DNA of 13,867 bases, from NCBI GenBank assembly GCA_020846575.1, contig JADLDQ010000154.1, positions 1 through 13,867 on the forward strand, in the 5' to 3' direction. Origin of the DNA: Burkholderiales bacterium. GTDB lineage: Bacteria; Pseudomonadota; Gammaproteobacteria; Burkholderiales; SG8-39. The notes under the pieces are model-generated. The model searched no databases. It saw nothing but the letters and a program-made list of their open reading frames with translations, and was not told where the DNA came from. Below are positions 1 through 6,207 of this stretch, piece after piece. The position numbers and the translations under genes are program-made. The stretch's first letter is position 1; each line of letters starts with the position of its first letter.

Positions 1-281
1 CGCAGGAGGCATTGCAGCAGCAGCCAGGCGGCGAGCGCGGCCAGCATCCAGGCGAGTTCGGGCGCGTACCAGCGGGATTCGCGCGTACCGAGCGTACCGA
101 GCGCGAACGAAAGGCACGCCGAAGTGGTGAGCGCGGCACCGAGCCACTCGTCGTAGAAGCTGGGAACGGGCGGGTAATGCGCCGGCCGGAGAAACGGCAG
201 CGCGAAGCCGCCCGCGCCCCGCAGGATAGCGAGGCGCGTACCGAAGTCCGCGCGATCCTGCGCTGCCGTGTTGGCCGTCAA
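1..281 (-). CDS. PglL/TfpO-like O-oligosaccharyltransferase (O-antigen ligase superfamily), N-terminal part only
   Basis: The minus strand is open from here to the left edge, giving about 93 residues of an N-terminus; the rest lies outside the window. The stretch FLRPAHYPPVPSFYDEWLGA follows a short hydrophobic run and precedes further hydrophobic segments (around LTTSACLSFALGTLG and MLAALAAWLLLQCLL). As I recall the family, membrane O-oligosaccharyltransferases of the PglL/TfpO type in beta- and gammaproteobacteria have this kind of N-terminus, with a P-x-PSFY-x-EW motif after the first helix. Such enzymes transfer lipid-linked glycan to Ser/Thr of pilins in the periplasm. The catalytic Wzy_C region is not visible. 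The gene follows a prepilin gene in the same orientation, the classic position for a pilin-dedicated enzyme. The only usual initiation codon in frame is TTG at 281-279, which has no clear Shine-Dalgarno sequence and directly abuts a 21-bp minisatellite, so the start is uncertain. Family call moderate. Confidence 0.6.
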   Translation of the reverse strand, partial: MTANTAAQDRADFGTRLAILRGAGGFALPFLRPAHYPPVPSFYDEWLGAALTTSACLSFALGTLGTRESRWYAPELAWMLAALAAWLLLQCLL

Positions 282-428
282 GGGTTGCCGCGCCCGCTCT
301 GGGGGTTGCCGCGCCCGCTCTGGAGGTTGCCGCGCCCGCTCTGGAGGTTGCTGCGCCCGCTCTGGGGGTTCTCGCGCTCGCTCCGGGGACTGCCGTGCCT
401 GCGCTGGGGGTTGCCGTGCTCGCGCCGT
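282..428. repeat. 21-bp minisatellite, seven units, between prepilin and oligosaccharyltransferase
   Basis: Seven contiguous 21-bp units start at 282, 303, 324, 345, 366, 387 and 408. The plus-strand unit is close to GGGTTGCCGCGCCCGCTCTG plus G. The first two units are identical, units 3 and 4 differ by one or two bases, and units 5 to 7 are progressively diverged, as in an array expanding from the left end. There are no spacers, so this is not CRISPR. The period is a multiple of three. On the minus strand, in the frame of the downstream oligosaccharyltransferase, the array reads as a heptapeptide repeat R-Q-P-P-E-R-A, and that frame is open back to the prepilin stop codon. Confidence 0.9.
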
Positions 429-481
429 GCGCCGCGATACCGGGTTGCCGAGGGCGGCGGCCCCGCGATCCCCGCCGAAGC

Positions 482-511
482 GCGAAGGGGCAGCAGACGC
501 TGCCCCTTCGC
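482..511 (-). terminator. Strong 13-bp stem-loop after the prepilin gene
   Basis: A perfect 13-bp inverted repeat (482-494 paired with 499-511; GCGAAGGGGCAGC and its complement) encloses a 4-nt loop. It begins 22 nt downstream of the prepilin stop codon on the minus strand. No run of U follows, so it is not a canonical intrinsic terminator. It may act as an mRNA 3'-end stabiliser or partial terminator, separating abundant pilin mRNA from the downstream oligosaccharyltransferase. The structure is certain from sequence; the function is inferred. Confidence 0.6.
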
Positions 512-533
512 TAGGTTCAATCCGCTTCGGCTG

Positions 534-1223
534 CTACAGCGACTTGCACAGCAGGTAGTTGTTCGTGCCGGTTTCCTGGTAGCTTGACACCGCCGTGGCG
601 GTGGCAACAGCGGGGTTGGGTGCCGCCTGTTGCTGCCCCCGGACCGTCCCCGTCGTCGGATTGCCGTCGTCCATCTGCGTATCCATGGCGATCGCCACCT
701 TGTCCGGGATGTTCGCCGAGCACATCATCAGGTTGGAGATTCCGTTCGCGGCGGCAGCGGGCGTGGCTGCGCCGTCCCCCGTCTGCACCCCCATGAGGCC
801 CGTAAAGGCGTTGAAAGGCTGCAGGGTCCCGGCGCCCGAAACGAAACCCGCGCGCCGCAGGTGATCCCACCAGTAGCAGGATTCGTCGCTACCCACGGTG
901 GTGCTCGGGGAGGAACACGAGGCGTTGTAGGTCGCGCTCACGATGCCATTGCCGTTGCCCTGCTGCGCACCCGTCCAGCGTGCATTCGCACCGGGATCGT
1001 CGCCCGGCAGCGCCCGGTAGCGATCCTGGTAGCCGTAGTAGGCCGCCGAGATCCCGGTGAAGTCCGAGATCGCGTTCTTGATCTTGGCCTGGGTGATCAT
1101 CTCCTGGCCCTTCAGGATGCCGCCCAGCAGCAACCCGATGATGACCAGCACGATCGCGATTTCGACCAAGGTGAAGCCCGACTGCCGCCGGGCCGCAGCC
1201 GGATGTTTGGATGTCCCCTTCAT
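534..1223 (-). CDS. Type IV prepilin (pilin-like, large globular head)
   Basis: A 229-aa prepilin with a 16-residue basic leader ending in RRQSG, then the mature N-terminus FTLVEIAIVLVIIGLLLGG. The leader has Gly at -1 and the mature protein has Glu at +5, as needed for PilD processing and subunit alignment. The hydrophobic helix is followed by K-G-Q-E-M-I and an amphipathic stretch leading to YRALPGDDP, a motif I associate with a large-headed pilin group in proteobacteria. The head holds four cysteines, the last three residues from the end (CKSL), consistent with disulphide-bonded loops. I chose the ATG at 1223 because it gives a normal leader and lies about 29 nt after a predicted sigma-54 start site; an ATG 57 nt upstream would extend the leader and overlap that promoter. 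The next gene resembles a pilin oligosaccharyltransferase, so this protein is its likely substrate. Whether it is the major pilin of the distant assembly operon is not shown. Confidence 0.9.
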   Translation of the reverse strand: MKGTSKHPAAARRQSGFTLVEIAIVLVIIGLLLGGILKGQEMITQAKIKNAISDFTGISAAYYGYQDRYRALPGDDPGANARWTGAQQGNGNGIVSATYNASCSSPSTTVGSDESCYWWDHLRRAGFVSGAGTLQPFNAFTGLMGVQTGDGAATPAAAANGISNLMMCSANIPDKVAIAMDTQMDDGNPTTGTVRGQQQAAPNPAVATATAVSSYQETGTNNYLLCKSL

Positions 1224-1263
1224 GGCAGTGATGTCCCCAGTTGGTTTGTGACAAATTTCACAC

Positions 1264-1278
1264 GCAAGAAGCGTTCCC
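1264..1278 (-). promoter_or_regulatory. Candidate sigma-54 (RpoN) -24/-12 promoter for the prepilin gene
   Basis: The minus strand reads GGGAACG-CTTC-TTGC, which aligns to the sigma-54 consensus TGGCACG-N4-TTGC with two mismatches. The invariant GG (1277-1276) and GC (1265-1264) are kept exactly 10 nt apart. Transcription would begin near 1252, leaving an untranslated leader of about 29 nt before the ATG at 1223. Type IV pilin genes are RpoN-dependent in Pseudomonas and other genera (established knowledge). The surrounding 120 bp is clearly more AT-rich than the flanking genes, as expected of a promoter. Confidence 0.5.
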
Positions 1279-1345
1279 ATATTTCAGTGACTTATTGGGT
1301 GTCATGAACGTTTCTCGCGAGGTTTCTTGTCGAAAACTCGGCATG

Positions 1346-1365
1346 AATGACGGGAATACGTCATT
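1346..1365. promoter_or_regulatory. Inverted repeat, possible enhancer-binding-protein site upstream of the prepilin promoter
   Basis: AATGACG, six bases, then CGTCATT form a perfect 7-bp inverted repeat. Its centre lies about 100 nt upstream of the predicted sigma-54 start site, the usual distance for an activator such as a PilR-type enhancer-binding protein. It overlaps the stop codon (1361-1363) of the upstream gene, so it could instead be a weak hairpin at that transcript's end. Confidence 0.35.
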
Positions 1366-2071
1366 TCACGGTTTCGATGCGCCGTTTGATCCCGTCCAGG
1401 CGCTGCCTCAAGAGCCGCAACTCGGCGGGTGAGCGCACCATGCCGCTGTCGATGAAGCCGCCGATCATGATGGCTGCAGCCTGCAGTTCGTTCATGTCTT
1501 CCAGGATGAATGCCTCCATCTGCTTCGCCCAGAGCGGGATATCGGCTCCTCTGGCGTGGAGCTGAATGGCCGAAGCGTACCGGCGTGCGAGCGGCAGATC
1601 CTTGAGCCGGTGTTTGGCGAGCAGGGCGGCCTCGGCGAGCCACGGCCAGCGGCGAGCGGGATCGCCGGGGAATTCCCGGTAGATGAAGTCCAGCATCTGC
1701 CTCTGCTTCTCGGTGTCCCGGACCTCCGAATAGATCCTGCTGGCGCTCATGAGCGGATACTGGCCCGCCGGGTCCAGCGCCAGCACGAGGGTGAGCCACT
1801 CGATCAGCGTGCCGTAGTTCAGGCGCTGATAGGACGAGCGATTGTCGCCCCGCAGGTCGAACGATTGTACGTACAGCATCAGCAGCATCGCGACGGGCAT
1901 CGGGTCGCCGAACGCCGCCAGCCGCAGGGCTGTACGCGCGGGCGGCGCCGGCAGCTCGACCGCCTGCGCCGCCGCGCCCTGCTGCAGTTGCTTGAGCGCG
2001 AGCTGTGCGCTCAGTGCGAGGACGAGCGCTGACAGCACTGCCGCGGGCACCTTTCGAAGCGCTCGGTCCAC
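1361..2071 (-). CDS. Membrane-anchored helical-repeat protein of unknown function, paired with an ABC permease
   Basis: A 236-aa protein I cannot name. Residues about 9-28 form one hydrophobic segment after a basic start (MDRALRK), suggesting an N-terminal anchor with the rest in the periplasm. The body is rich in amphipathic helices (for example around QRLNYGTLIEWLTLVLALDP, YSEVRDTEKQRQMLDFIYREF and LARRYASAIQLHA), in the style of TPR/Sel1-like scaffold proteins; no enzyme motif is visible. It starts 15 bp after the permease gene in the same orientation, so the two are probably co-transcribed and may act together, for example as a periplasmic partner of the transporter (inference). The next gene on this strand is the prepilin, which has its own promoter. 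Confidence 0.75.
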   Translation of the reverse strand: MDRALRKVPAAVLSALVLALSAQLALKQLQQGAAAQAVELPAPPARTALRLAAFGDPMPVAMLLMLYVQSFDLRGDNRSSYQRLNYGTLIEWLTLVLALDPAGQYPLMSASRIYSEVRDTEKQRQMLDFIYREFPGDPARRWPWLAEAALLAKHRLKDLPLARRYASAIQLHARGADIPLWAKQMEAFILEDMNELQAAAIMIGGFIDSGMVRSPAELRLLRQRLDGIKRRIETVK

Positions 2072-2086
2072 GCCCGGATCCGGAAA

Positions 2087-2854
2087 TCAGAAGCTCTTGC
2101 GGTAGAAATCGAAAAGCGCCGCCGAACCGATCAACCCGACGTAGACCGCGGTCAGCAGCGCGATATACGCCATCTCGCCGGGCGAGGGGGGCGCCTGTAC
2201 CAGCCAGCCGCTGAGGGTCATGCGGTCCAGGTCCGGCATGAGCAGCGCGATGCCGTCCACGATCGCCTTCACCACCGCGTCGGTCCAGCGGCTCTCGGGC
2301 AGGTAGGGCGAGGCGGCAATGGCCTGCAGAGTCTGCATCGACCGTCCGAGCAGGTAGAAGGCCGCGGTGGCCGCCAGCGCGGGCAGCACCTGGCCCAGAG
2401 AGATGACGCAGAACAGACTTACCGTGGTCACGATCAGGAGTTCGCATCCCAGCGAGACCGCCCAGGCCGCCACGCCGCCGAGCGGCGCATACAGGCCGAG
2501 CGGAAGCGCGAACAGCAGGCCGAGACAGCAGGCGACGATCGAATAGCCCGCGAACTTGCCCATGAAGTAGGCGAAGCGCGGCTGGGGTCGCGATACCAGG
2601 AATTCGGTCACCCGGTCGTTCGACTCGCGGACCATGCTGGTGATCACGAAGGCGGCTGCCATGAACACGGCGGCGGCTCTGAGAACCGCCCCGAGCAGCG
2701 CCGCCTGGATGCGGGCGCCTTCGATGAGCGATACCTGGTCGAGAAACGCAGCCGCGCCTGCGGCGAGGGCGAGCGTCGCGATCCCGACCCACGGGAGCCG
2801 TGCACGGTGCGCTTCGAGCAGGGTGAGGCCGGCGATGGTGGCCGCGAAGTTCAT
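2087..2854 (-). CDS. ABC-2-type transporter permease subunit
   Basis: A 255-aa integral membrane protein with about six hydrophobic segments (near residues 22-38, 52-72, 95-120, 132-152, 155-172 and 228-246). The cytoplasmic loop after segment 2 carries RESNDRVTEFLVSRPQPR, typical of ABC-2 permeases with an early loop after a long first unit (family knowledge). The C-terminus (FDFYRKSF) is short. No ATP-binding subunit is encoded next to it: downstream lies the helical-repeat protein and upstream a divergent kinase, so the ATPase must be elsewhere or the protein has another role. The substrate cannot be read from sequence. The ATG at 2854 is followed directly by a hydrophobic N-terminus. Confidence 0.75.
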   Translation of the reverse strand: MNFAATIAGLTLLEAHRARLPWVGIATLALAAGAAAFLDQVSLIEGARIQAALLGAVLRAAAVFMAAAFVITSMVRESNDRVTEFLVSRPQPRFAYFMGKFAGYSIVACCLGLLFALPLGLYAPLGGVAAWAVSLGCELLIVTTVSLFCVISLGQVLPALAATAAFYLLGRSMQTLQAIAASPYLPESRWTDAVVKAIVDGIALLMPDLDRMTLSGWLVQAPPSPGEMAYIALLTAVYVGLIGSAALFDFYRKSF

Positions 2855-2863
2855 TCAGACCCC

Positions 2864-2879
2864 TGGCACAAAACGTGCC
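2864..2879 (+). promoter_or_regulatory. Palindrome and candidate sigma-54 promoter in the divergent spacer
   Basis: GGCAC-AAAAC-GTGCC (2865-2879) is a perfect 5-bp inverted repeat within the 82-bp spacer between divergent permease and kinase genes. On the plus strand TGGCAC-N5-GTGC (2864-2878) differs from the sigma-54 consensus TGGCAC-N5-TTGC by one base and keeps GG-N10-GC. A start site near 2890 would precede the kinase ATG at 2937 by about 47 nt. Because of the symmetry the minus strand also resembles the consensus, but its start site would fall on the permease ATG. The element could instead be an operator for a dimeric repressor. Confidence 0.35.
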
Positions 2880-2936
2880 GGTGCGCTCATGATACCTGCT
2901 GCCCGATATCCCCGAACACGGAGCCCGAACCGGACC

Positions 2937-4658
2937 ATGACTTTGCGCAGATTCAACCTGGTTTCCCAGCAGCTCGCCGCGCGCCACTGGCGGCTGGTGT
3001 TCGTGGTGATGCTGGTGCTGCTGCATCTTTCGGCGACCCGGGGAGCGAGCGACGGGTGGGCGCGCGGATTCATGCTGGCGCACTTCGGGTTGTTCATGCT
3101 CTGGCAGCCGTTCATGCGCGGCGAGCATCGGCTGAGCCTCCAGCAGTCGGTCGCGGTGCTCGCCATCTCGGCTGCGATCCTGCTTTTCCTCAACTGGTGG
3201 CTGCTCGGACTGTGGGTCAGCGTCCTGGCCGGTATCGTCGGCGGGAAGGTTTTCCTGTTCCACGCGCGTTGGCTGCGGCGCTTCTACACCGTGGTGCTCG
3301 CCTACCTGATCGTGCTGCTGCTCGGTTGGATCGTGCCGAATGCCTTTCTATCCATTGCGCCGCGCGAACTCGACTGGTTGATGGACTACGGGCTGCCGCC
3401 GCTGCTCGCCGTGATGCTGGTCGTGCCGGCCGAGAGCGAGCCCGCGGAGACGCCTCAGATGGTCGACTTCTTCTACGCGGCGCTGCTGTTCCTTGTGCTG
3501 GTGGTGCTGGCGCTGGGTGCCTTCGCCTTCATGCGGGCGGCGGACCTGGAGTACGGGATCGCACTCAGCTTCAGCCTGTTCGTCATCGCGGGCGTGCTGC
3601 TCGCCCTGAGCCTCGCCTGGAACCCGCGCACCGGCTTCACGGGGCTGTCGATGTACTTCTCGCGCTACCTGCTGTCCATCGGCCTGCCCTTCGAGCAATG
3701 GCTGCGCTTTCTCGCCGAGCTGTCGCAGATGGAATCGCGCCCGGAGCGCTTTCTGCAGGAAGCGTGCGCCGGCCTGGCGCGCCTGCCCTGGGTGTCGGGC
3801 GGTGTGTGGCGCAGCGCCGAGGAGACGGGCGAATTCGGCGGGCAGACCGCCCATTTCGTCGACTACACCGGATCGGAGCTGCATCTTCGGGTGTACAGCC
3901 GCAACCGGCTGAGCCCCTCCCTCAACTGGCACTTCCAACTGCTCGGTCAGCTCCTGGCGGAGTTCTACCTGACCAAGGTGCGCGAGCAGAAGCTCCAGCA
4001 GCAGACCTACCTGCAGGCGGTGCACGAGACCGGCGCCCGCATGACGCACGACATGAAGAACCTGCTGCAGTCGCTCAACATCCTGTGCTCCGCGGCCGAA
4101 CTGGACGAGAGCGGCAACTCGGCCGAGTTGAACGAACTGGTCCGGCGCCAGCTCCCGGTCATCAGCCAGCGGCTGCAGCAGGCGCTCGCCAAGCTGCAGA
4201 AGCCGCAGCTCGAAGGCGGTCAGTTCGTTCCCGCGAAGACCTGGTGGGAGGGATTCAAGCGCGGGTACCAGAACCGCAACGTGACGTTCGTCGAGTCCGA
4301 GGTCGCCGATGCCGTCCTGATCCCCAAGGAGCTGTTCGACAGCGCCGGTGACAACCTGCTGCAGAACGCGCTGCGCAAGCGCAAGCTCGATCAGGCGGTG
4401 GCGGTGGAAGTGACGCTGCGCTGCGCGGATTCGATCGAGCTGGCGGTGTGCGACAGCGGGGCGCCGGTGGCGCCGCAGATCGTGCAGGGCCTGCTGCGCG
4501 GCCCGGTGCCCTCGGAGAGCGGCTTCGGCATCGGGCTGTTCCAGACCGCGAAGCACGCGGCAGTCTCGGGTTTCACCCTCGCGCTCGCGTGCAACGAGCC
4601 GGGTAAGGTCTGCTTCACGCTGCGCGCAAGCGCGCCGGCGGCGGCTTCGCGCGCATAG
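2937..4658 (+). CDS. Membrane sensor histidine kinase, PrsK-like
   Basis: A 573-aa protein. Residues about 15-235 hold multiple hydrophobic segments (roughly seven or eight), forming a membrane sensor module. Residues about 250-345 resemble a GAF-type domain, followed by a helical linker. The dimerisation/phosphoacceptor box is MTHDMKNLLQSLN with His371, close to the HD-L-KN box I associate with the PEP-CTERM-system kinase PrsK. The ATPase domain has an N box (DNLLQNAL), a G1 box (CDSGAP, Asp506) and a G2 box (GFGIGLF, around residue 529), so it looks catalytically competent. No response regulator is adjacent; the 3' neighbour is a convergent adenylate cyclase. I chose the ATG at 2937 because it directly precedes the basic/hydrophobic N-terminus; an in-frame ATG at 2889 would add 16 polar residues and lacks a ribosome-binding site. 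Signal and target are unknown. PrsK partners are sigma-54 activators, which fits the sigma-54-like elements nearby (inference). Confidence 0.85.
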   Translation: MTLRRFNLVSQQLAARHWRLVFVVMLVLLHLSATRGASDGWARGFMLAHFGLFMLWQPFMRGEHRLSLQQSVAVLAISAAILLFLNWWLLGLWVSVLAGIVGGKVFLFHARWLRRFYTVVLAYLIVLLLGWIVPNAFLSIAPRELDWLMDYGLPPLLAVMLVVPAESEPAETPQMVDFFYAALLFLVLVVLALGAFAFMRAADLEYGIALSFSLFVIAGVLLALSLAWNPRTGFTGLSMYFSRYLLSIGLPFEQWLRFLAELSQMESRPERFLQEACAGLARLPWVSGGVWRSAEETGEFGGQTAHFVDYTGSELHLRVYSRNRLSPSLNWHFQLLGQLLAEFYLTKVREQKLQQQTYLQAVHETGARMTHDMKNLLQSLNILCSAAELDESGNSAELNELVRRQLPVISQRLQQALAKLQKPQLEGGQFVPAKTWWEGFKRGYQNRNVTFVESEVADAVLIPKELFDSAGDNLLQNALRKRKLDQAVAVEVTLRCADSIELAVCDSGAPVAPQIVQGLLRGPVPSESGFGIGLFQTAKHAAVSGFTLALACNEPGKVCFTLRASAPAAASRA

Positions 4659-4672
4659 CGGGCCGCCTGAGT

Positions 4673-4696
4673 GCGGCGGGCCTGCGCCCGCTCCGC
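4673..4696 (+). terminator. GC-rich stem-loop after the histidine kinase gene
   Basis: GCGG-CGGGC (4673-4681) pairs with GCCCG (4686-4690) and CCGC (4693-4696) around a CTGC loop, with a 2-nt bulge. It lies 14 nt after the kinase stop codon. No convincing U-run follows (GGAAATTCT), so it is a possible but not canonical terminator. Confidence 0.3.
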
Positions 4697-4720
4697 GGAA
4701 ATTCTCCCCGGCGAACCCCG

Positions 4721-4802
4721 GCCCTGGAGGCGCCCTGGGAGGCACCCTGGGAGGCACCCTGGGAGGGGCACCTTGGGAGGCACTCTGGGAGGCGCCCTGG
4801 CG
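4721..4802. repeat. 12-bp minisatellite between convergent kinase and cyclase genes
   Basis: Units close to ACCCTGGGAGGC start at 4721, 4732, 4744, 4756, 4770 and 4782, followed by a partial unit at 4794. Most are 12 bp, the first is 11 and the fourth is 14 owing to an extra GG. The array ends 2 bp from the cyclase stop codon (4805-4807). As with the 21-bp array at 282-428, it is a short tandem array just 3' of a minus-strand gene. The G-rich strand is the plus strand. No gene is supported in the rest of the intergenic space (4659-4804). Confidence 0.85.
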
Positions 4803-4804
4803 GT

Positions 4805-6154
4805 TCAGGCCGCTTCGGGTGCGGTGTCGCGGCTCACGTCGTGCGGCTTTCGCCCGATGAGGCGGTAGATCGCCGTCTCGCCCTTGCCCTTCAAGGGCAC
4901 GGTGCGCGGCGCCTGGAAATCGTAGGCGTCCTTGAGCCGGCGATAGGTGGTGGCGTCCACCTGGATCGCGCCCGGGCCGCCCTCCGAGGTGATGCGGCTG
5001 GCGATGTTGACGGTATCGCCCCAGACGTCGTAGATGAACTTCTTCTTGCCGACCACGCCGGCGACCACCGGCCCGGTGCCTATGCCGATGCGGATCTCGA
5101 CCACCCGGCCCTCGACGATGCGGTCGGCGGCAAGCGTGCGGCACATGTCGAGCGCCATGTCGGCGATCGAGCGCGTGTAGTCGATCTCGCGGCTGTCGTT
5201 CAGGCCGCCGGCGACCATGTAGGCGTCTCCGATCGTCTTGATCTTCTCCAGGCCGTGCCCTTCCGCCAGCTCGTCGAACGCCGAGAAGACCCGGTTGAGC
5301 ATCGAGAATATCTGGTTGGGCGACATGCCCTCGGCGAGCTGCGTGAAATTGACGATATCGGCGAACATGACGGTGACGTCGGCGAAGCCGTCCGCGATCG
5401 TCTGATCCTCGTTCTTGAGCCGTTCGGCGATGGGCTCGGGCAGGATGTTCAGCAGCAGCTTCTCCGAGCGCTCCTGCTCCACGCGCAGCAGCGCGTTGGC
5501 CGAGCGCAGCTCGGCCTCGTAGCGCTCCTTCTGCGCGGCGGCGTAGCGCAGCAGGAAATAGCACGCGCTGGAGATGGCGACGAAATTCAGGGTGAAGAAA
5601 AGCGCGCTGGTGCGAAGCGGCACCGTCGAGGCGGGCCTGGCCGAATGGAGCAGCGCGAGGTCGATCGCCCCGCAGATGCACAGCAGCGCGATGTGCGCGA
5701 CGAACCAGGGTATCGAGCGGCGCGTACCGAGGACCGGCACCGCCACCACCGGCGCGATCATTCCCCAGAGCACCGCACCGCTGGCGGAAATGAAATTGCC
5801 GATCGAGAGCTGGACCACGAAGGGAAAGAACAGGAACAGCGCGAGCTGCGCGTACTGGAAGAAGGTGAAGTTCCGGGTACGGACGTAGGCGAGCAGCAGG
5901 CACACCGAGAGTACCTGGTAGGCGAGCGGCAGCGTGGACGAGAGCTGCAGCCCCATCAGCCAGTACAGCGCGAGCCAGAACATCGGCGCCGCTGTCATCA
6001 TCCCCATGGCGAACACGACGATCGACTTGCGGATGCGCAGTTCCTCGCTGTCGCCGGGCTCGATTCCGCCGCGCCGCAGCCGGCCCAGGAAGCCGTCGGA
6101 GGAACTCATCGGGGGCGCCGGCGCCGGATCCGGATCAGCACGGGGAAAGGACAT
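4805..6154 (-). CDS. Membrane-anchored class III adenylate cyclase
   Basis: A 449-aa protein. Residues about 45-205 contain roughly six transmembrane segments, followed by a helical linker (AQKERYEAELRSANALLRVE) and the signature LLNILPEPIAERL that commonly precedes bacterial cyclase domains. The catalytic domain runs from about 260 to 430. Metal-binding aspartates lie in FADIVNFT and in the IGDAYM motif. Substrate-selecting residues are Lys in EKIKTIGDAYM and Asp in YDVWGDTVNIASR; these are the adenylate-cyclase residues (guanylate cyclases usually have Glu and Cys). The Asn and Arg of VNIASR, for ribose/transition-state contacts, are also present, so a homodimer making cAMP from ATP is expected. 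It follows the pilus operon in the same orientation after 161 bp that contain hairpins and a possible promoter, so it is probably a separate unit. An in-frame Met at residue 16 is an alternative start. Nothing shows what the membrane domain senses. Confidence 0.93.
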   Translation of the reverse strand: MSFPRADPDPAPAPPMSSSDGFLGRLRRGGIEPGDSEELRIRKSIVVFAMGMMTAAPMFWLALYWLMGLQLSSTLPLAYQVLSVCLLLAYVRTRNFTFFQYAQLALFLFFPFVVQLSIGNFISASGAVLWGMIAPVVAVPVLGTRRSIPWFVAHIALLCICGAIDLALLHSARPASTVPLRTSALFFTLNFVAISSACYFLLRYAAAQKERYEAELRSANALLRVEQERSEKLLLNILPEPIAERLKNEDQTIADGFADVTVMFADIVNFTQLAEGMSPNQIFSMLNRVFSAFDELAEGHGLEKIKTIGDAYMVAGGLNDSREIDYTRSIADMALDMCRTLAADRIVEGRVVEIRIGIGTGPVVAGVVGKKKFIYDVWGDTVNIASRITSEGGPGAIQVDATTYRRLKDAYDFQAPRTVPLKGKGETAIYRLIGRKPHDVSRDTAPEAA

Positions 6155-6207
6155 GTTGGCTCGGGATTCTACGCGAGCCCGTGTGCCGGACCAACGCGCA
6201 CCGAGCC

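Noticed and set aside
282..428. Possible CRISPR array
   Set aside because: Units are directly contiguous 21-mers with no unique spacers and no cas genes nearby.
278..607. Minus-strand open frame with an N-P-Q-S-G-R-G repeat ending in a TTGA overlap with the oligosaccharyltransferase start
   Set aside because: It overlaps the end of the prepilin in a different frame. The repeat peptide is just another reading of the 21-bp array. The TTGA overlap is interesting but there is no ribosome-binding site or recognisable protein.
1224..1280. Upstream ATG giving a 248-aa prepilin
   Set aside because: It would give an abnormally long 35-residue leader and place the start inside the predicted sigma-54 promoter. 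The ATG at 1223 gives a normal 16-residue leader.
2866..2880. Sigma-54-like element on the minus strand for the permease gene
   Set aside because: The match arises from the palindrome. The predicted start would coincide with the permease ATG (leaderless), and it has two mismatches against one for the plus strand.
1302..3263. 653-codon minus-strand open frame spanning the permease and helical protein genes
   Set aside because: Arg/Pro/Gly-rich with no membrane or domain pattern. The competing frames encode a clear six-helix permease and an anchored helical protein.
3348..5903. Very long minus-strand open frame (851 codons) antisense to the kinase and overlapping the cyclase
   Set aside because: Its translation is low-complexity Arg/Ala/Gly/His-rich, as expected from the wrong frame of GC-rich DNA. 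The kinase and cyclase frames it overlaps have complete, ordered catalytic motifs.
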